A DNA stretch of 64,000 nt from JAHEEL01 sp942491345 (GCA_942491345.1 CALOAN010000048.1:226990-290989); one strand, 5' to 3'. Shown: positions 42,664 through 52,206, counted from the first letter of the stretch. A program made the numbers and translations. Notes: generated from the sequence alone by a model not told the origin.

Positions 42664-45408
42664 GTGACGGTGCGGGTGACCACACTGAAGGGCGCCGGGG
42701 CGGGCCGCTACTACACCGAGCACCTGCCGTCCTACTACCTCGATGGTGACGAGCCTCCTGGCCGCTGGTGGGGTCGCGGCGCCGACCGTCTCGGCCTCAG
42801 AGGTGAAATTGCCGACGAGGGGTTCCTGGCGGTGATGGCCGGACGAGATCCGGCGACGGGACGGGATCTGGGGCGTCGCATGGGGGATTCGTCGGTGCGG
42901 GGGTACGACGCCACCTTCTCCGCCCCCAAATCAGTCTCGGTCCTGTTCGGGCTCGCCGATCCGGAGGCACGCCGGCAGGTGGTGGAGGCTCATGAGCGTG
43001 CGGTGCAGGCCGTGCTCGGCTGGGTCGAGACCCGAGCCCACACGAGGATGCGTCGCCGCGGCCACATCATGTGCGTGGACGCTGAGGGGATCGTGGTCGG
43101 CGTGTTCCGGCAACACACGAGCCGCAATCTCGACCCGCAGTTGCATACGCATGCGGTGATCGCCAACCGGGTAGCAGCACCCGACGGCCGCTGGCTTGCC
43201 CTCGACGCCCGCACCATCAAACTCGACCAGCGCACCCTTTCCGCGCTGTATCACGCCAACCTGAGAGCCGAGATGACTCGGCGCCTCGGCGTCCGCTGGG
43301 ATCGGCCCGAGCACGGCATCGCCGAGATCGCCGACATCGACCCCAACGTATTGGCCGAGTTCTCCCAACGCACCAACGACGTGGCTCGCCGTCTCGATGA
43401 GAAACTCGACCGGTTCCGCAACCACCTCGACCGAGATCCGACCGCCAACGAGAGGTGGAAGCTGGAGCGGGAGGCCGTCGTCGACAGCCGACCGCCCAAA
43501 CCTCACGGCCACACATCGGCCGAGCTACGCCAACAATGGCAGGAGCGGACCCGGACGTTGGGTCACGATCCGGAACGGCTCGTCAAGGAAATGGTCGGCC
43601 GCCACCGCGGTCTCGAGGGGATCGACTCCGCAACAGCTGCGCTCCTCGTCGACGGTGCTGTCGGTTCGCTGGGTGAGTGCCAGTCAACGTGGCGGCCCGC
43701 CGAGCTGGTCCGAGAACTCGCCGCCGCCGTGCCGACCACCGTCGCCGTCGACTCCGCGCAGCTGACCGACTATGTGCAGCGGCTCGCCGACCATACAGCC
43801 GCCACCCGTTGCGTCGATATCTCCCGACCGGTCCCTGCCGGTGCTCCGCTTCGACGCGACGGCAGGCCGATCAGCGAAGCCGCTGTGGACCGGGCGCTCA
43901 CCACCCAAGCGATCCTTGATGAAGAGGAACAGCTGAGTCACTGGGCCGAACGGCGCCAGTCAGACGGGCCCGGTGCCATCCGGGTGTGGGCCACTGGTGA
44001 GGAGCTCACCCCTGCACAGGGAGAGGCGGCGACCGCCGTCGCCGACCACGGCGGCTTGGAGCTGATCGTCGGTCCGGCCGGTACAGGCAAGACCACGACA
44101 CTCGCCTCCGCCGTCGCCGACCTCGACGCCCAACGCCGTCCGGCATTCGGAGTTGCACCAACCGCAGCAGCAGCCGAAGTACTCGCCACCGAGACCGGCC
44201 TGGCCGCCGACACCATGGACAAGCTCCTCGCCGAGCACCGCCAACCAGCTCGGCCACCCGCCGCTACCTACGACCTCCCGGCCGGGACCACCGTCATCGT
44301 CGACGAGGCCGGTACCGCCGCCACACCCAAACTCGCCGAGCTGGCCCGACTCGCCGACCGGAAGGATTGGCGGATCGTCCTGGTAGGAGACCCCCGCCAG
44401 TTCTCAGCAGTGGGACGGGGCGGCATGTTCGCCCACCTCGTCGACACCTACGGCGGCATCGAACTCGACCAGGTCCACCGCTTCCGCCACGACTGGGAAC
44501 GCCAAGCCAGCCTCCGTCTCCGCACCGGCGACCCGGGCGTGCTCGCCGAATACGAGACGCGGGGACGCCTCCACGACGGCACCCGCGACCAGATGGAAAC
44601 CGAAACCATCACCGCCTGGCAACAAGCCCGCAGCCGTGGCGAGACGGTGGCGCTGATGGCCAACACCACCGACACCGTCGATCGACTCAACCGGCTCGCC
44701 CAACACACGCGCATCATGCTTGGGGAACTCGACGCCGACGCACCCTCCATGCGAGTCGGCGAGGGGCGGATGCTGGAAGGCGACGAAGTGGTCACCCGCC
44801 GCAACGACCGGACCCTCCGCACCGACCGAGGCCTGATAGTCAAGAACCGCGACCACTGGACCATCGAAACCATCCACCCCGACCACAGCGCCACCATCAC
44901 AGGCCGCACCGGCACCATCCGGCTCCCAACCGAGTACGTAGCCGAACACGTCGAACTCGGCTACGCCCAGACCAGCCAGGCCACCCAAGGCCGCACCGTC
45001 GACACCGCCCTCCTCCTCGTCGACACACCCACCGACAGCCGCGGCGTCTACACGCCCATGACCCGAGGACGCAACACCAACCACGCCTACGTCGTCGTCG
45101 ACGACAACCAGACCGCCGTCGATGTACTCGCCCAAGCCATCACCCGCGACTGGATCGACCAGCCCGCCATCACCCGACGGACGCAGCTCGAGATCTGGCA
45201 ACCCGCCCCGCCGATGTGGCCGTCACTGCAGGCGCACCACGACACAGTCGCCGAACCCGATCAGGAACCCACCCACGGCGCCAGTGCGGGAGACGACGAC
45301 CGCACAGCTGAGGAGAGGCGCATCCGGCAGCTCATCGACGAACGCCTCGCGGCCATTCAGCAGCGTCGATGCACCATCGGCCGGGACCAGCCCACCATCG
45401 GTCGCTGA
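42664..45408 (+). CDS. MobF-family conjugative relaxase with helicase domain
   Basis: 914 residues. The relaxase domain starts with the Tyr cluster YYTEHLPSYYLDG near residue 15 and carries the metal-binding HUH triad region NLDPQLHTHAVIANR near 160. A RecD/TraI-type helicase follows: Walker A GPAGTGKTTTLASAV near 470, VIVDEAGTA near 545, and the C-terminal YAQTSQATQGRTVDTALL. It nicks DNA at oriT and unwinds it for transfer. GTG 42664 with GGAGG 6 bp upstream is preferred to GTG 42646. No coupling protein or type IV secretion gene is nearby. Confidence 0.9.
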   Translation: MTVRVTTLKGAGAGRYYTEHLPSYYLDGDEPPGRWWGRGADRLGLRGEIADEGFLAVMAGRDPATGRDLGRRMGDSSVRGYDATFSAPKSVSVLFGLADPEARRQVVEAHERAVQAVLGWVETRAHTRMRRRGHIMCVDAEGIVVGVFRQHTSRNLDPQLHTHAVIANRVAAPDGRWLALDARTIKLDQRTLSALYHANLRAEMTRRLGVRWDRPEHGIAEIADIDPNVLAEFSQRTNDVARRLDEKLDRFRNHLDRDPTANERWKLEREAVVDSRPPKPHGHTSAELRQQWQERTRTLGHDPERLVKEMVGRHRGLEGIDSATAALLVDGAVGSLGECQSTWRPAELVRELAAAVPTTVAVDSAQLTDYVQRLADHTAATRCVDISRPVPAGAPLRRDGRPISEAAVDRALTTQAILDEEEQLSHWAERRQSDGPGAIRVWATGEELTPAQGEAATAVADHGGLELIVGPAGTGKTTTLASAVADLDAQRRPAFGVAPTAAAAEVLATETGLAADTMDKLLAEHRQPARPPAATYDLPAGTTVIVDEAGTAATPKLAELARLADRKDWRIVLVGDPRQFSAVGRGGMFAHLVDTYGGIELDQVHRFRHDWERQASLRLRTGDPGVLAEYETRGRLHDGTRDQMETETITAWQQARSRGETVALMANTTDTVDRLNRLAQHTRIMLGELDADAPSMRVGEGRMLEGDEVVTRRNDRTLRTDRGLIVKNRDHWTIETIHPDHSATITGRTGTIRLPTEYVAEHVELGYAQTSQATQGRTVDTALLLVDTPTDSRGVYTPMTRGRNTNHAYVVVDDNQTAVDVLAQAITRDWIDQPAITRRTQLEIWQPAPPMWPSLQAHHDTVAEPDQEPTHGASAGDDDRTAEERRIRQLIDERLAAIQQRRCTIGRDQPTIGR

Positions 45409-45733
45409 CCAGCCCTTCCGTCGTTCCGGATAGCGGCAGAGCTAGCGCCGATTGCCAGATATCGGACGTGGGTCGGTGCTCGAGATCGCTCCGGGAAGGG
45501 AATGATCTGCGCGGTCGACTCTGGCCGATTCTCCTGTTGCGGACGAGCCATGCAGCGAGCTGGTCTCACGGCAGCGCTCGGTCCGTACCGCCATCTCGGT
45601 GCCTGTATCGACAAAGACCCATGGCCACACCGTTCAGAATAGAACGCGACATCGGGGGATCTTCAACATTGCTACTCAGGCGACGCGACTATCAGGCCGG
45701 CCGGACTTCGAAAGTGGCTATCGGCGCGGAGTG
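45409..45733. other. intergenic region after the relaxase
   Basis: 325 bp between the relaxase and the convergent GntR gene. The open frames here are unlike any protein family and change composition along their length. I see no clear oriT hairpin. Confidence 0.45.
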
Positions 45734-46111
45734 CTACCGGTTTGCCGCGTCGGGGTTTGGGTCGGGCATCGACCGGATCATCGCGGCTAGCTCACGAACA
45801 GAAACCCCCACCGCATTCGCCCGTGCGACCAGATCGATGATGTGCTGTCTGAGGTCGATCTGATCGGTGTCGATTCCGTCCGCTACTCGAGTGCCACGCC
45901 CTACACGCGATGTCACCAGTCCCTCTTCTGCGAGAAGTCGATATGCACGCTGGACGGTCTCAAGGTTCACCCCAAGCGCCGCGGCAAGTTCACGGCCTGC
46001 GGGTAGCCGATCCCCTTCCCCGAGACGCCCGCTGCGAAGCGCGGCGCGTACACCCGATGCAATCTGCTCGTAGATCGGGGCTCCGTCGTTGAGGTCGATG
46101 TCGATCAGCAT
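45734..46111 (-). CDS. GntR-family regulator (YtrA type)
   Basis: 125 residues. The winged helix is clear: PIYEQIASGVRAALRSGRLG, LPAGRELAAALGVNLETVQR and EEGLVTSRVGRGTRV. The short C-terminal part without a large ligand domain places it in the YtrA subfamily. It starts 2 bp after the membrane protein gene and so shares its mRNA. YtrA-type regulators typically control the transporter or membrane gene beside them. The frame upstream (to 46831) is a shadow. Confidence 0.85.
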   Translation of the reverse strand: MLIDIDLNDGAPIYEQIASGVRAALRSGRLGEGDRLPAGRELAAALGVNLETVQRAYRLLAEEGLVTSRVGRGTRVADGIDTDQIDLRQHIIDLVARANAVGVSVRELAAMIRSMPDPNPDAANR

Positions 46112-46113
46112 GC

Positions 46114-47112
46114 TCAGCCCTCGGCTGGGTTCTTCGCGGGTCTTGCCGCCCGCTGGTCGAGCAGGCTGTTGATGACACCGGCCGGTTGGGCGGGTTCGGC
46201 GATCGACATGACGACACTGGTGCCGTCGGAGAGTGAGATGTCGAGCGCCGGCCCGCTCCGTGTGGCGATGGTGAGTCCGTGCGATGTGCTGTGCCAATCG
46301 CTGGTCAGGCCCATGCGTCGCTTCACCGTTGTCGCCGCCGCCCCTGTGACCTGAGCGAGGCTGATGTCTTGGCGAACCCGATTGCGGAGTCCGCTTCGGA
46401 TTTGGATTCCCGCCGGTCCAATAGCGATGCGTACCCGCCGATTGGCACGGCCCAGGTAGGTGGCGGGGCCGACCATGGCAATACCGATCATCGCCCATAT
46501 CCAGGGCATTCCGGCGACTCGGATGGACAAGAGCACGTAGGTGACGTACACAGCAGGGAAGATCCAAGCCTCGATCGTCGGCGGCGCCGGTACCCGCCCG
46601 GTCCACACCGCGGTTGCCGATTGACCGAGCGGATACCGCTCGGCCGTCGGCGGCGCCGGGTCGGAAGTGAGGGGAAGGGCATCTGCCTTGAGCAGGGAAA
46701 CTGCAGCACGATGACCGAAGTAGGCACCAGCGACCACGCCGGCAACGGCCGCACCGACTTCGAGCCAGACAGAAGCATCGGTCGGTAGTAGCCCGGCGAG
46801 CACCGTGGCCACGAAAACCCCGCTCGCACACGACACCGGTATCGGTGCATAGCGGAGCCGCTCAAGCGGAAGGCGACGAACATTCGCTAGGAGGACTGCC
46901 GCCATGGTCGCAAGCGACCCGAAGAACATGATTGCGGCGCTTGTGGCACTGATAGATGTAGCTCCATCTTGCGTCACCGGATGACCCGAGAGACGGATTG
47001 CCAGTCCAAGAGCCACTCCTGAGGCGAGCAGGATGGCGACCGGAAGAACGATCGTGGTGGTGAGGAATCGACCGTCGGGTCCCAACCTCTGATATGAGAC
47101 AGGCCGAGTCAT
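46114..47112 (-). CDS. multi-pass membrane protein paired with GntR regulator
   Basis: 332 residues. About six hydrophobic segments: three to four in the first 150 residues, then two near 185-225 (WIFPAVYVTYVLLSI and WAMIGIAMVGPATYLG). A C-terminal soluble domain follows with GPAGIQIRSGLRNRVR and DISLAQVTGAAATTVKRR, reminiscent of the PH-like end of DUF1648-type proteins that go with GntR regulators. The family assignment is tentative. It is the first gene of a two-gene operon with its own promoter. Confidence 0.65.
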   Translation of the reverse strand: MTRPVSYQRLGPDGRFLTTTIVLPVAILLASGVALGLAIRLSGHPVTQDGATSISATSAAIMFFGSLATMAAVLLANVRRLPLERLRYAPIPVSCASGVFVATVLAGLLPTDASVWLEVGAAVAGVVAGAYFGHRAAVSLLKADALPLTSDPAPPTAERYPLGQSATAVWTGRVPAPPTIEAWIFPAVYVTYVLLSIRVAGMPWIWAMIGIAMVGPATYLGRANRRVRIAIGPAGIQIRSGLRNRVRQDISLAQVTGAAATTVKRRMGLTSDWHSTSHGLTIATRSGPALDISLSDGTSVVMSIAEPAQPAGVINSLLDQRAARPAKNPAEG

Positions 47113-47120
47113 GTCCCCAA

Positions 47121-47158
47121 AATGTAGCGACCTGTTTGACTGGTGTCAACCCAGTCAA
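47121..47158 (-). promoter_or_regulatory. promoter with overlapping inverted-repeat operator
   Basis: On the - strand TTGACA (47149-47144) and TACATT (47126-47121) are 17 bp apart. The -10 box ends 8 bp before the ATG at 47112, so the mRNA would be leaderless or nearly so. A perfect inverted repeat with 8-bp arms TTGACTGG/CCAGTCAA and 7-bp spacer (47136-47158) covers the -35 region, the likely site for the GntR protein. Confidence 0.7.
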
Positions 47159-47675
47159 TAGTTCAAGGCGCCGTATCCGGACGCAACGCCACCCGTACTG
47201 GGTTGCGAGCCACCCCCAAGCGTTGCACGATCCTCCTGATCCCTAACCCCTCTGTCCGTTGCAGCATCCGAATCTCGGCTCAATCCTCCACGTTGATCAA
47301 GATCCAGTCTTCCCAGCCGGCATCCGGCCAGGATCGAACAGCCAGCACCCTCGGCGGTGGACCCGACTAGGACGGGGCCAGAATCCGGGCGGTGAACGGG
47401 GTCAGCATTCACCCGGTGGTGACAGTGACCCCCATCCCTCGACCTCTTGGTCGCATCCATCCAGTATGCCGGTCACGCCGTGATCACCGGATCAGGATTG
47501 GGGCGTGCGTTCGCCTGATGGCAACTGGACCGGGTATGACGCGTATCCGCCAAGTCCCGGACGGGTTGCCGTCACCCAGATGGCGGCGGTCGCGTGATTG
47601 GGCGCTGGGTCGGACCGCCGTGGCTACCGGGCTGTTCGATGGAGTCGTGGCGTAGCATCGGGGCTGGAGGTCCTC
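47159..47675. other. intergenic region upstream of lipoprotein gene
   Basis: About 515 bp between two divergent genes. Short frames of 60-100 codons on both strands show no signal, domain or binding site that I trust. GGAGG at 47666-47670 serves the lipoprotein start. Confidence 0.45.
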
Positions 47676-48884
47676 GTGCGCCGCTCAATGGTGGTCGTTG
47701 TTGGTGTGGTGCTTGCTGCGTGTTCGACGACCACGGCTGGTCCGTCGGTGGGGGCGGACGCGGCCGGGTGGGGCGTTCGGATTGATCCGCCTGATCGGGC
47801 GTCCCGGGTTGTGCCGTTGCTGGTCGAGGAGCGCGAGTGCGCTTCGGGAATGAGGGCGGACGGACGTATCCAGGCAGCTGTCGAAGAGCTCGCTCGGGAG
47901 GTTCGGATCACGGTGTCGGTCCGTCGGCTGGCCGGTGGCCAGGACTGTCAGGGGAACCCCTTGACGCCGGTCACGGTGACCCTCTCCGAGCCGTTGGGTG
48001 ATCGCCGCCTGATCGACGGAGCTACCGGTGCTCCGCCTTCTCTGAACGGTTTCGGCACAGGGTGGCTTGAGCCGGTCGAACTCCGCCCATCGCCCGAAGC
48101 GGTCACGCTGGTGGTTCCTGTCTCGGAGCGGACGGTGTCGGACGAGTTCTTCGTAGAACCGCGCTGCGAGTTGGATGGGTCGTTGGAGGAGTCGTACCTG
48201 CCGGAGTGGCTTCCGATCGGGGAGTTCGTCGACGCGGCGTTGGTGCTGTCTGCGGCGGTAGTTGAGGTCGGGTTGAGTGTCGACGGCTGGCATGGATACC
48301 GGGCGTTCGATTCGATCGGGCGGCATGGATGGACATGGGCGCAGTACCTGCAGGGACGACCGGTCGCGGCTGTGACCGCGTTTCCAGGCGTGTTGGGGTG
48401 GCGGGGTATGGCAGTGGGGTGTGGTGACCTTCCTGCAGGGTGGGTGCCGGATCCGGCGCCGCCGACGAACGCACAGCCGGCTGGGCCGTCGTTCGCTCCG
48501 CGTCTCGATGTCGGATCGATCCTTTCCGAGGTGGAGGAGTTGACGCGGGTCGGATCTGGGTGGGTGTTCGACCACCCGGATCACCGGTGCGAGGCGTGGA
48601 TCGAGATGGAGGACCGCATCGAGGACGCCGGCTACTTCGTTGCTCAAGTCGTCGAACGCGGAGCATGGCCGAACGACAAGACGCCTGGACCGACCGTGGT
48701 CCGGCAGGTCTCCGCATTGATCACCGACGCCGACGGCCGTGCCACCGTCATCACGACCACCGGAGCGAATACGCTGGCCACGAGTGAAGCCACCATCACC
48801 GGCGCCGTCGAGACGCCTTCGCCATCGAGCTACCTATTTCCGTGTCACCTCGACCGGCCACTCGGAGTAGACCTGCTCCACTGA
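47676..48884 (+). CDS. putative lipoprotein of unknown function
   Basis: 402 residues. A short basic start and hydrophobic stretch end in VLAACST, a lipobox with the Cys at residue 16, so it should be lipid-anchored outside the membrane. The mature part has paired cysteines (ECASG, QDCQG, CELDG, GCGDL, CEAW and PCHLD), which suggests disulfides. No domain is recognised. GTG 47676 has GGAGG 5 bp upstream and gives the proper signal; the open frame begins earlier. It follows the GntR operon and is cargo of the tRNA-Pro element. Confidence 0.65.
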   Translation: MRRSMVVVVGVVLAACSTTTAGPSVGADAAGWGVRIDPPDRASRVVPLLVEERECASGMRADGRIQAAVEELAREVRITVSVRRLAGGQDCQGNPLTPVTVTLSEPLGDRRLIDGATGAPPSLNGFGTGWLEPVELRPSPEAVTLVVPVSERTVSDEFFVEPRCELDGSLEESYLPEWLPIGEFVDAALVLSAAVVEVGLSVDGWHGYRAFDSIGRHGWTWAQYLQGRPVAAVTAFPGVLGWRGMAVGCGDLPAGWVPDPAPPTNAQPAGPSFAPRLDVGSILSEVEELTRVGSGWVFDHPDHRCEAWIEMEDRIEDAGYFVAQVVERGAWPNDKTPGPTVVRQVSALITDADGRATVITTTGANTLATSEATITGAVETPSPSSYLFPCHLDRPLGVDLLH

Positions 48885-49233
48885 CCCCTCCCGAAGAAGC
48901 CCATCGCCCAGATCACCCTGATCTCGCGTCACAACGCACACTTCGAGAAGTGATCGAGATCGGCGTGCCTGAGGGGCGGCGGTGGCGTCAAGAGGCGTTC
49001 TTGGTGTCTACTGGCTGTCCGCGCTGTCGCGGGTGGCGGGTTCCGCCGAGGAACCGAATTGCCGCCGGTCTCTCCGCCGTCGTCGGTATTGGGTGTTGGC
49101 ATCAGGTTGTCGGTTCGCTCGGTCCTCTTCGTCCGATTCGATACGGTGAGCGCTCCTGTGATGCCCGTTGGTGTGGGGCTGGCTTTCGAGTCGAACGTCG
49201 TCTCCGAAGGCTCCACACTTGGGGTCTCGTGTC
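48885..49233. other. intergenic region between convergent genes
   Basis: 349 bp. Several small open frames exist on both strands but none has a credible start or family. No terminator hairpin is obvious. Confidence 0.4.
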
Positions 49234-50304
49234 CTACCGGCGGCGCTGCACGCTTCGGTCACGGAGGTGGGTGCTGTCTCTCACATAGCTTCTGATATCC
49301 GGAACCTGGGTGAGGGAGACGCGATGTGGTGGGATCCCATGAGACTGCAACGCGACAAGGGCACTGTCCGTGTTGATCATCGCCACCCAGTTGTCGCCTG
49401 CGGTGAAGGTTTCGGCTGGGTGCCAGACGTCATCGATAAGAAACGCCGACCGGACCCACTCGGGGATCGGTCGTCGGCCGATATCGATGCGGCGCGCTAT
49501 CGACCATTGATCGAGATCGTCCGGAGCCAGGTCCTTGGGCGGTGGAGTCTCGCAGTGCCTGAGTTCGCGGCTGAGCTCTCGGCGAATGTGATCCCGCTCA
49601 AGGTCGGGTCGGTCGGGCCATTTCCAAATCGTGTCCACCCGCAGGTGGGGTTCGTCGGGCGGATGTCCATACATGAGCTCGAGGTGGGTCAGCAGCGACC
49701 CTGACTGTCCGCGCCCTCCAAGGGATCGTTGACGTGTCCAGTTTGCCAGTCCATAGGCCGGTCCCGGGGCCGCCTGCACGAGCCGGATGAGCTGCTTGGT
49801 TTCGAGGCGCTCAGCTCGTGTCGGGCTGGCCGTGCGGACGAGATCAATCCATAGGTTGTCCCGGCCCGGCCGCAGGAGTGCCGTCGCGAGGAAGACCAGC
49901 CACACCAGCAGCAGCCACACGACGGTCACCGGCAACCACGCCCAGCCGAGAGTCACCCGCAACACGACCCCTAGCACCACGCCCACGGCGGTCGCACCCA
50001 GCCAGAACATCGGCACCGGCTCCGCTGTCCGATGCTGCATCAGCACCCGCATCATCCGGGCCGGCCACCTCCACCACGACAGTCCACGGTCAGCCATGAC
50101 CATGAGCGAGCTCGACGACGCGGCGGGCCATTCGTGCCCGTTCGGGCAGCGCAGCGTCGGTGACGGTCCTTGGCCATCGAGGAGCCAGCCCTTCAGTCGC
50201 GCCCACCGGTTCGGCGCAGCGACGACCTGCCCTTCCAAGCCACAGGCCAGGCATGGACCACCACCAACCGTTGCGGACCACAAGGCTCGACGTCTTGATC
50301 GCAT
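49234..50304 (-). CDS. membrane protein with N-terminal zinc-ribbon-like motif
   Basis: 356 residues from ATG 50304; the frame is open to GTG 50484, so the start is uncertain. CLACGLEG near residue 18 and LRCPNGHEW near 52 look like a treble-clef or zinc ribbon. Two strong hydrophobic helices follow (about 95-145, WLGATAVGVVLGVVLRVTL and WLPVTVVWLLLVWLVFLATA). The C-terminal part is soluble and rich in Arg, Asp and Trp. No family recognised. It lies between the lipoprotein and the Fic gene. Confidence 0.55.
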   Translation of the reverse strand: MRSRRRALWSATVGGGPCLACGLEGQVVAAPNRWARLKGWLLDGQGPSPTLRCPNGHEWPAASSSSLMVMADRGLSWWRWPARMMRVLMQHRTAEPVPMFWLGATAVGVVLGVVLRVTLGWAWLPVTVVWLLLVWLVFLATALLRPGRDNLWIDLVRTASPTRAERLETKQLIRLVQAAPGPAYGLANWTRQRSLGGRGQSGSLLTHLELMYGHPPDEPHLRVDTIWKWPDRPDLERDHIRRELSRELRHCETPPPKDLAPDDLDQWSIARRIDIGRRPIPEWVRSAFLIDDVWHPAETFTAGDNWVAMINTDSALVALQSHGIPPHRVSLTQVPDIRSYVRDSTHLRDRSVQRRR

Positions 50305-50499
50305 CCGGACAGTCTGCCAGCCGCGCCCAGATCGCCAAATCTCGCGCCGCAACGCCCATTTCAAGAGTGTCGGGATCCCCGCATCCTGCGCGGCCGCCAG
50401 CTGCGGGCTCTCGGTGAATGCCACGGAGACCGTCGCATGGGCAACACGAGTCGTCGGAAGCGCGCGGTCTTGACCTCCGACCACGACGTGTCTGTCCAG

Positions 50500-51768
50500 C
50501 TATCGCCTCGGTACTGGCCGAACGGGGGGGCCTGTTGCGGTGTCGCCGGTCGGGCTGGCGAGGGCGCGTTCCAATGACGTGAAGAGGTCGAGGATTCCGG
50601 GTGCCTCGAAGATGCGGTAGCGCTGCTTGCCGATGTTCCGCTGTGTCAGGATTCCCGAGGCGAGGAGCCGGTTGATTGCGCCGCCGGCTGCGACGTCGGA
50701 GCGGGCGATCAAGGCAGCTGCTGACTCGACGGTGAGCAGGGGAACTCCGGGGAGTACCTCGATGAGTAGGTCCAAAGCGGATCCCTTTCGGACGGTGCCA
50801 AGGCCTGACCGCCACTGGTCGGTCAACTCGTCGATCCTCGAGGCGTAGGCCTGTGCGTCGCTGCATGCACGGAGGGTGGCCGCAGCGAAGGTCCGCAGCC
50901 AGGTATGGGCCGCCAGGGACCGCTCGGGGCTATCCGCCGGTTGGAGGTGTCGAAAGGCGGTCAGACCGGAGATGTAGTCGTCGGGCCAGGTGGCGAGGAC
51001 GAGGCTGATGGGGGGTACGAAGCCGGGGGAGAGGGCTCGTCGGCGGAGGATGATGTGGATGAGCGCCCGTCCTGTACGACCGTTCCCGTCGGCAAACGGA
51101 TGGATGGTCTCAAACTGGGCGTGAGCGATGGCGGCTTGCACAAGTGGTGAGTGCTCGTCGCTGTTGGTGTAGTCCACGAGGTCGTGGAGGAGTCCGTTGA
51201 CCTGTTCGGCCGGCGGCGGGACGAACACGGCGCCACACGGGTTGTAGGAGCTGCCCCCAATCCAGTTCTGCTCTTCGCGGACCACACCTCCCAACTCTGG
51301 TTTGGGTGAGCGATCCATCAGCACCCGGTGGATCTCCAGCAGATCGGGTAGCGAGATCGTCTGGTCCCGAGTCGCCACTTGGATGGCGGATTCCATGGCG
51401 GCGATGTTGCCGAGGACCTCGACGGCGACGCGATCGGCGCTCTCGCCACCTTGGGCGATAGCGGCCTCGGCCTCGACCAATCGCCGTGGTCCGGCGTCGA
51501 GGCCCTCGATCTTGGAGGATGCGACCGATTCAGCCCTGAGCAGGAAACGAGCGAGACCTTCAAGGTTGACATGGCTCGTCCCGGCTTGGTTCAGGTCCCT
51601 GATCGCGGTCTCGGCATCCGCAATGTCGGCGGCGAGTTCGCTTGGCAGGATGAGATTCCATCCGGCGAGAGGATCAGGCAGGTACGCGTCATAGTCGCAG
51701 CCCCGGCGGTCGCGGCGGGTCATCCCCTCGAATCGAGGCTCCCATCGTTTCCGCAGGTACTCAGCCAT
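50500..51768 (-). CDS. Fic-domain AMP-transferase, class II (N-terminal inhibitory helix)
   Basis: 422 residues. The Fic motif HPFADGNGRTGR is complete near residue 220. The inhibitory helix motif SSKIEG (pattern S-x-x-x-E-G) lies near residue 83, upstream of the Fic core, which defines class II, self-inhibited enzymes. An N-terminal Fic_N region and a C-terminal winged-helix part (VESAAALIARSDVAAGGAIN) complete the usual layout. It would transfer AMP from ATP to a protein target once the helix is displaced. ATG 51768 is preferred as the family-like MAEYLRKRWEP starts there. No antitoxin gene is needed or seen. Confidence 0.87.
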   Translation of the reverse strand: MAEYLRKRWEPRFEGMTRRDRRGCDYDAYLPDPLAGWNLILPSELAADIADAETAIRDLNQAGTSHVNLEGLARFLLRAESVASSKIEGLDAGPRRLVEAEAAIAQGGESADRVAVEVLGNIAAMESAIQVATRDQTISLPDLLEIHRVLMDRSPKPELGGVVREEQNWIGGSSYNPCGAVFVPPPAEQVNGLLHDLVDYTNSDEHSPLVQAAIAHAQFETIHPFADGNGRTGRALIHIILRRRALSPGFVPPISLVLATWPDDYISGLTAFRHLQPADSPERSLAAHTWLRTFAAATLRACSDAQAYASRIDELTDQWRSGLGTVRKGSALDLLIEVLPGVPLLTVESAAALIARSDVAAGGAINRLLASGILTQRNIGKQRYRIFEAPGILDLFTSLERALASPTGDTATGPPVRPVPRR

Positions 51769-52157
51769 CCTTCGGCCCCCATACACATAAGCAAAGGTTG
51801 CATGCAAAGCTTAGCTTAGGGGATGGCTAACCAAAGGAAACCGGAATAGCGCCTCGCACAACACCGCGAAAGGTCGAGCCGAGTCCTCCATCATCCCCAG
51901 AAGTTCGCGGAGGTGGCATCGGAGAATGGCACGGGCGGCGACCGATTCCCTCGCCGCAGTTCGGTTCTGTTGAGGTCCTGCATGACGCCGGCGAACTGGA
52001 GGCATGAACCAACCCGATCCTTCTAACGGATCTTCTAACGGATGGGGCGTCACGGGGCGCTACCCACAGGCATCGGCTATCACCCGGATTCCGCGAAACC
52101 CCTGGTAGCGGGCACTATTGAGCACCAACGAGAACCAACGACAATCCCCGGCAAGCA
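51769..52157. other. gap between Fic gene and tRNA-Met fragment
   Basis: 389 bp without a gene. It holds a 12-bp tandem repeat (52021-52043) and a pair of ACCAACGA words 10 bp apart (52124-52141), 17 bp before the first tRNA-Met core. Confidence 0.45.
52021..52043 (+). repeat. 12-bp tandem repeat
   Basis: TTCTAACGGATC is followed at once by TTCTAACGGAT. Short, possibly a protein-binding site near the attachment core. Confidence 0.55.
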
Positions 52158-52206
52158 ACTCATAACCCGAAGGTCGCGGGTTCAAATCCCGCCCCCGCTA
52201 CGAAGA
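52158..52206 (+). repeat. tRNA-Met 3' half, copy 1 (att-like core)
   Basis: From the anticodon loop (CTCATAA, anticodon CAT) through the T-arm GGTTCAAATCC and acceptor 3' strand. No 5' half precedes it, so it is not a tRNA gene. It repeats at 53621 and, with changes, at 61965. The flank after it, including the terminator, is shared with copy 2. Confidence 0.8.

Noticed and set aside
45369..45863. 164-codon + strand frame after the relaxase
   Set aside because: It runs through the relaxase end, a gap and the antisense of the GntR gene, with a change in composition and no motif.
47143..47460. Small frames on both strands between the GntR operon and the lipoprotein
   Set aside because: No binding site, no signal and no family; codon use unlike the neighbours.
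52158..52206. tRNA-Met gene
   Set aside because: Only the 3' half exists; the bases before it do not form a D-arm or matching acceptor strand. The same holds at 53621 and 61965.
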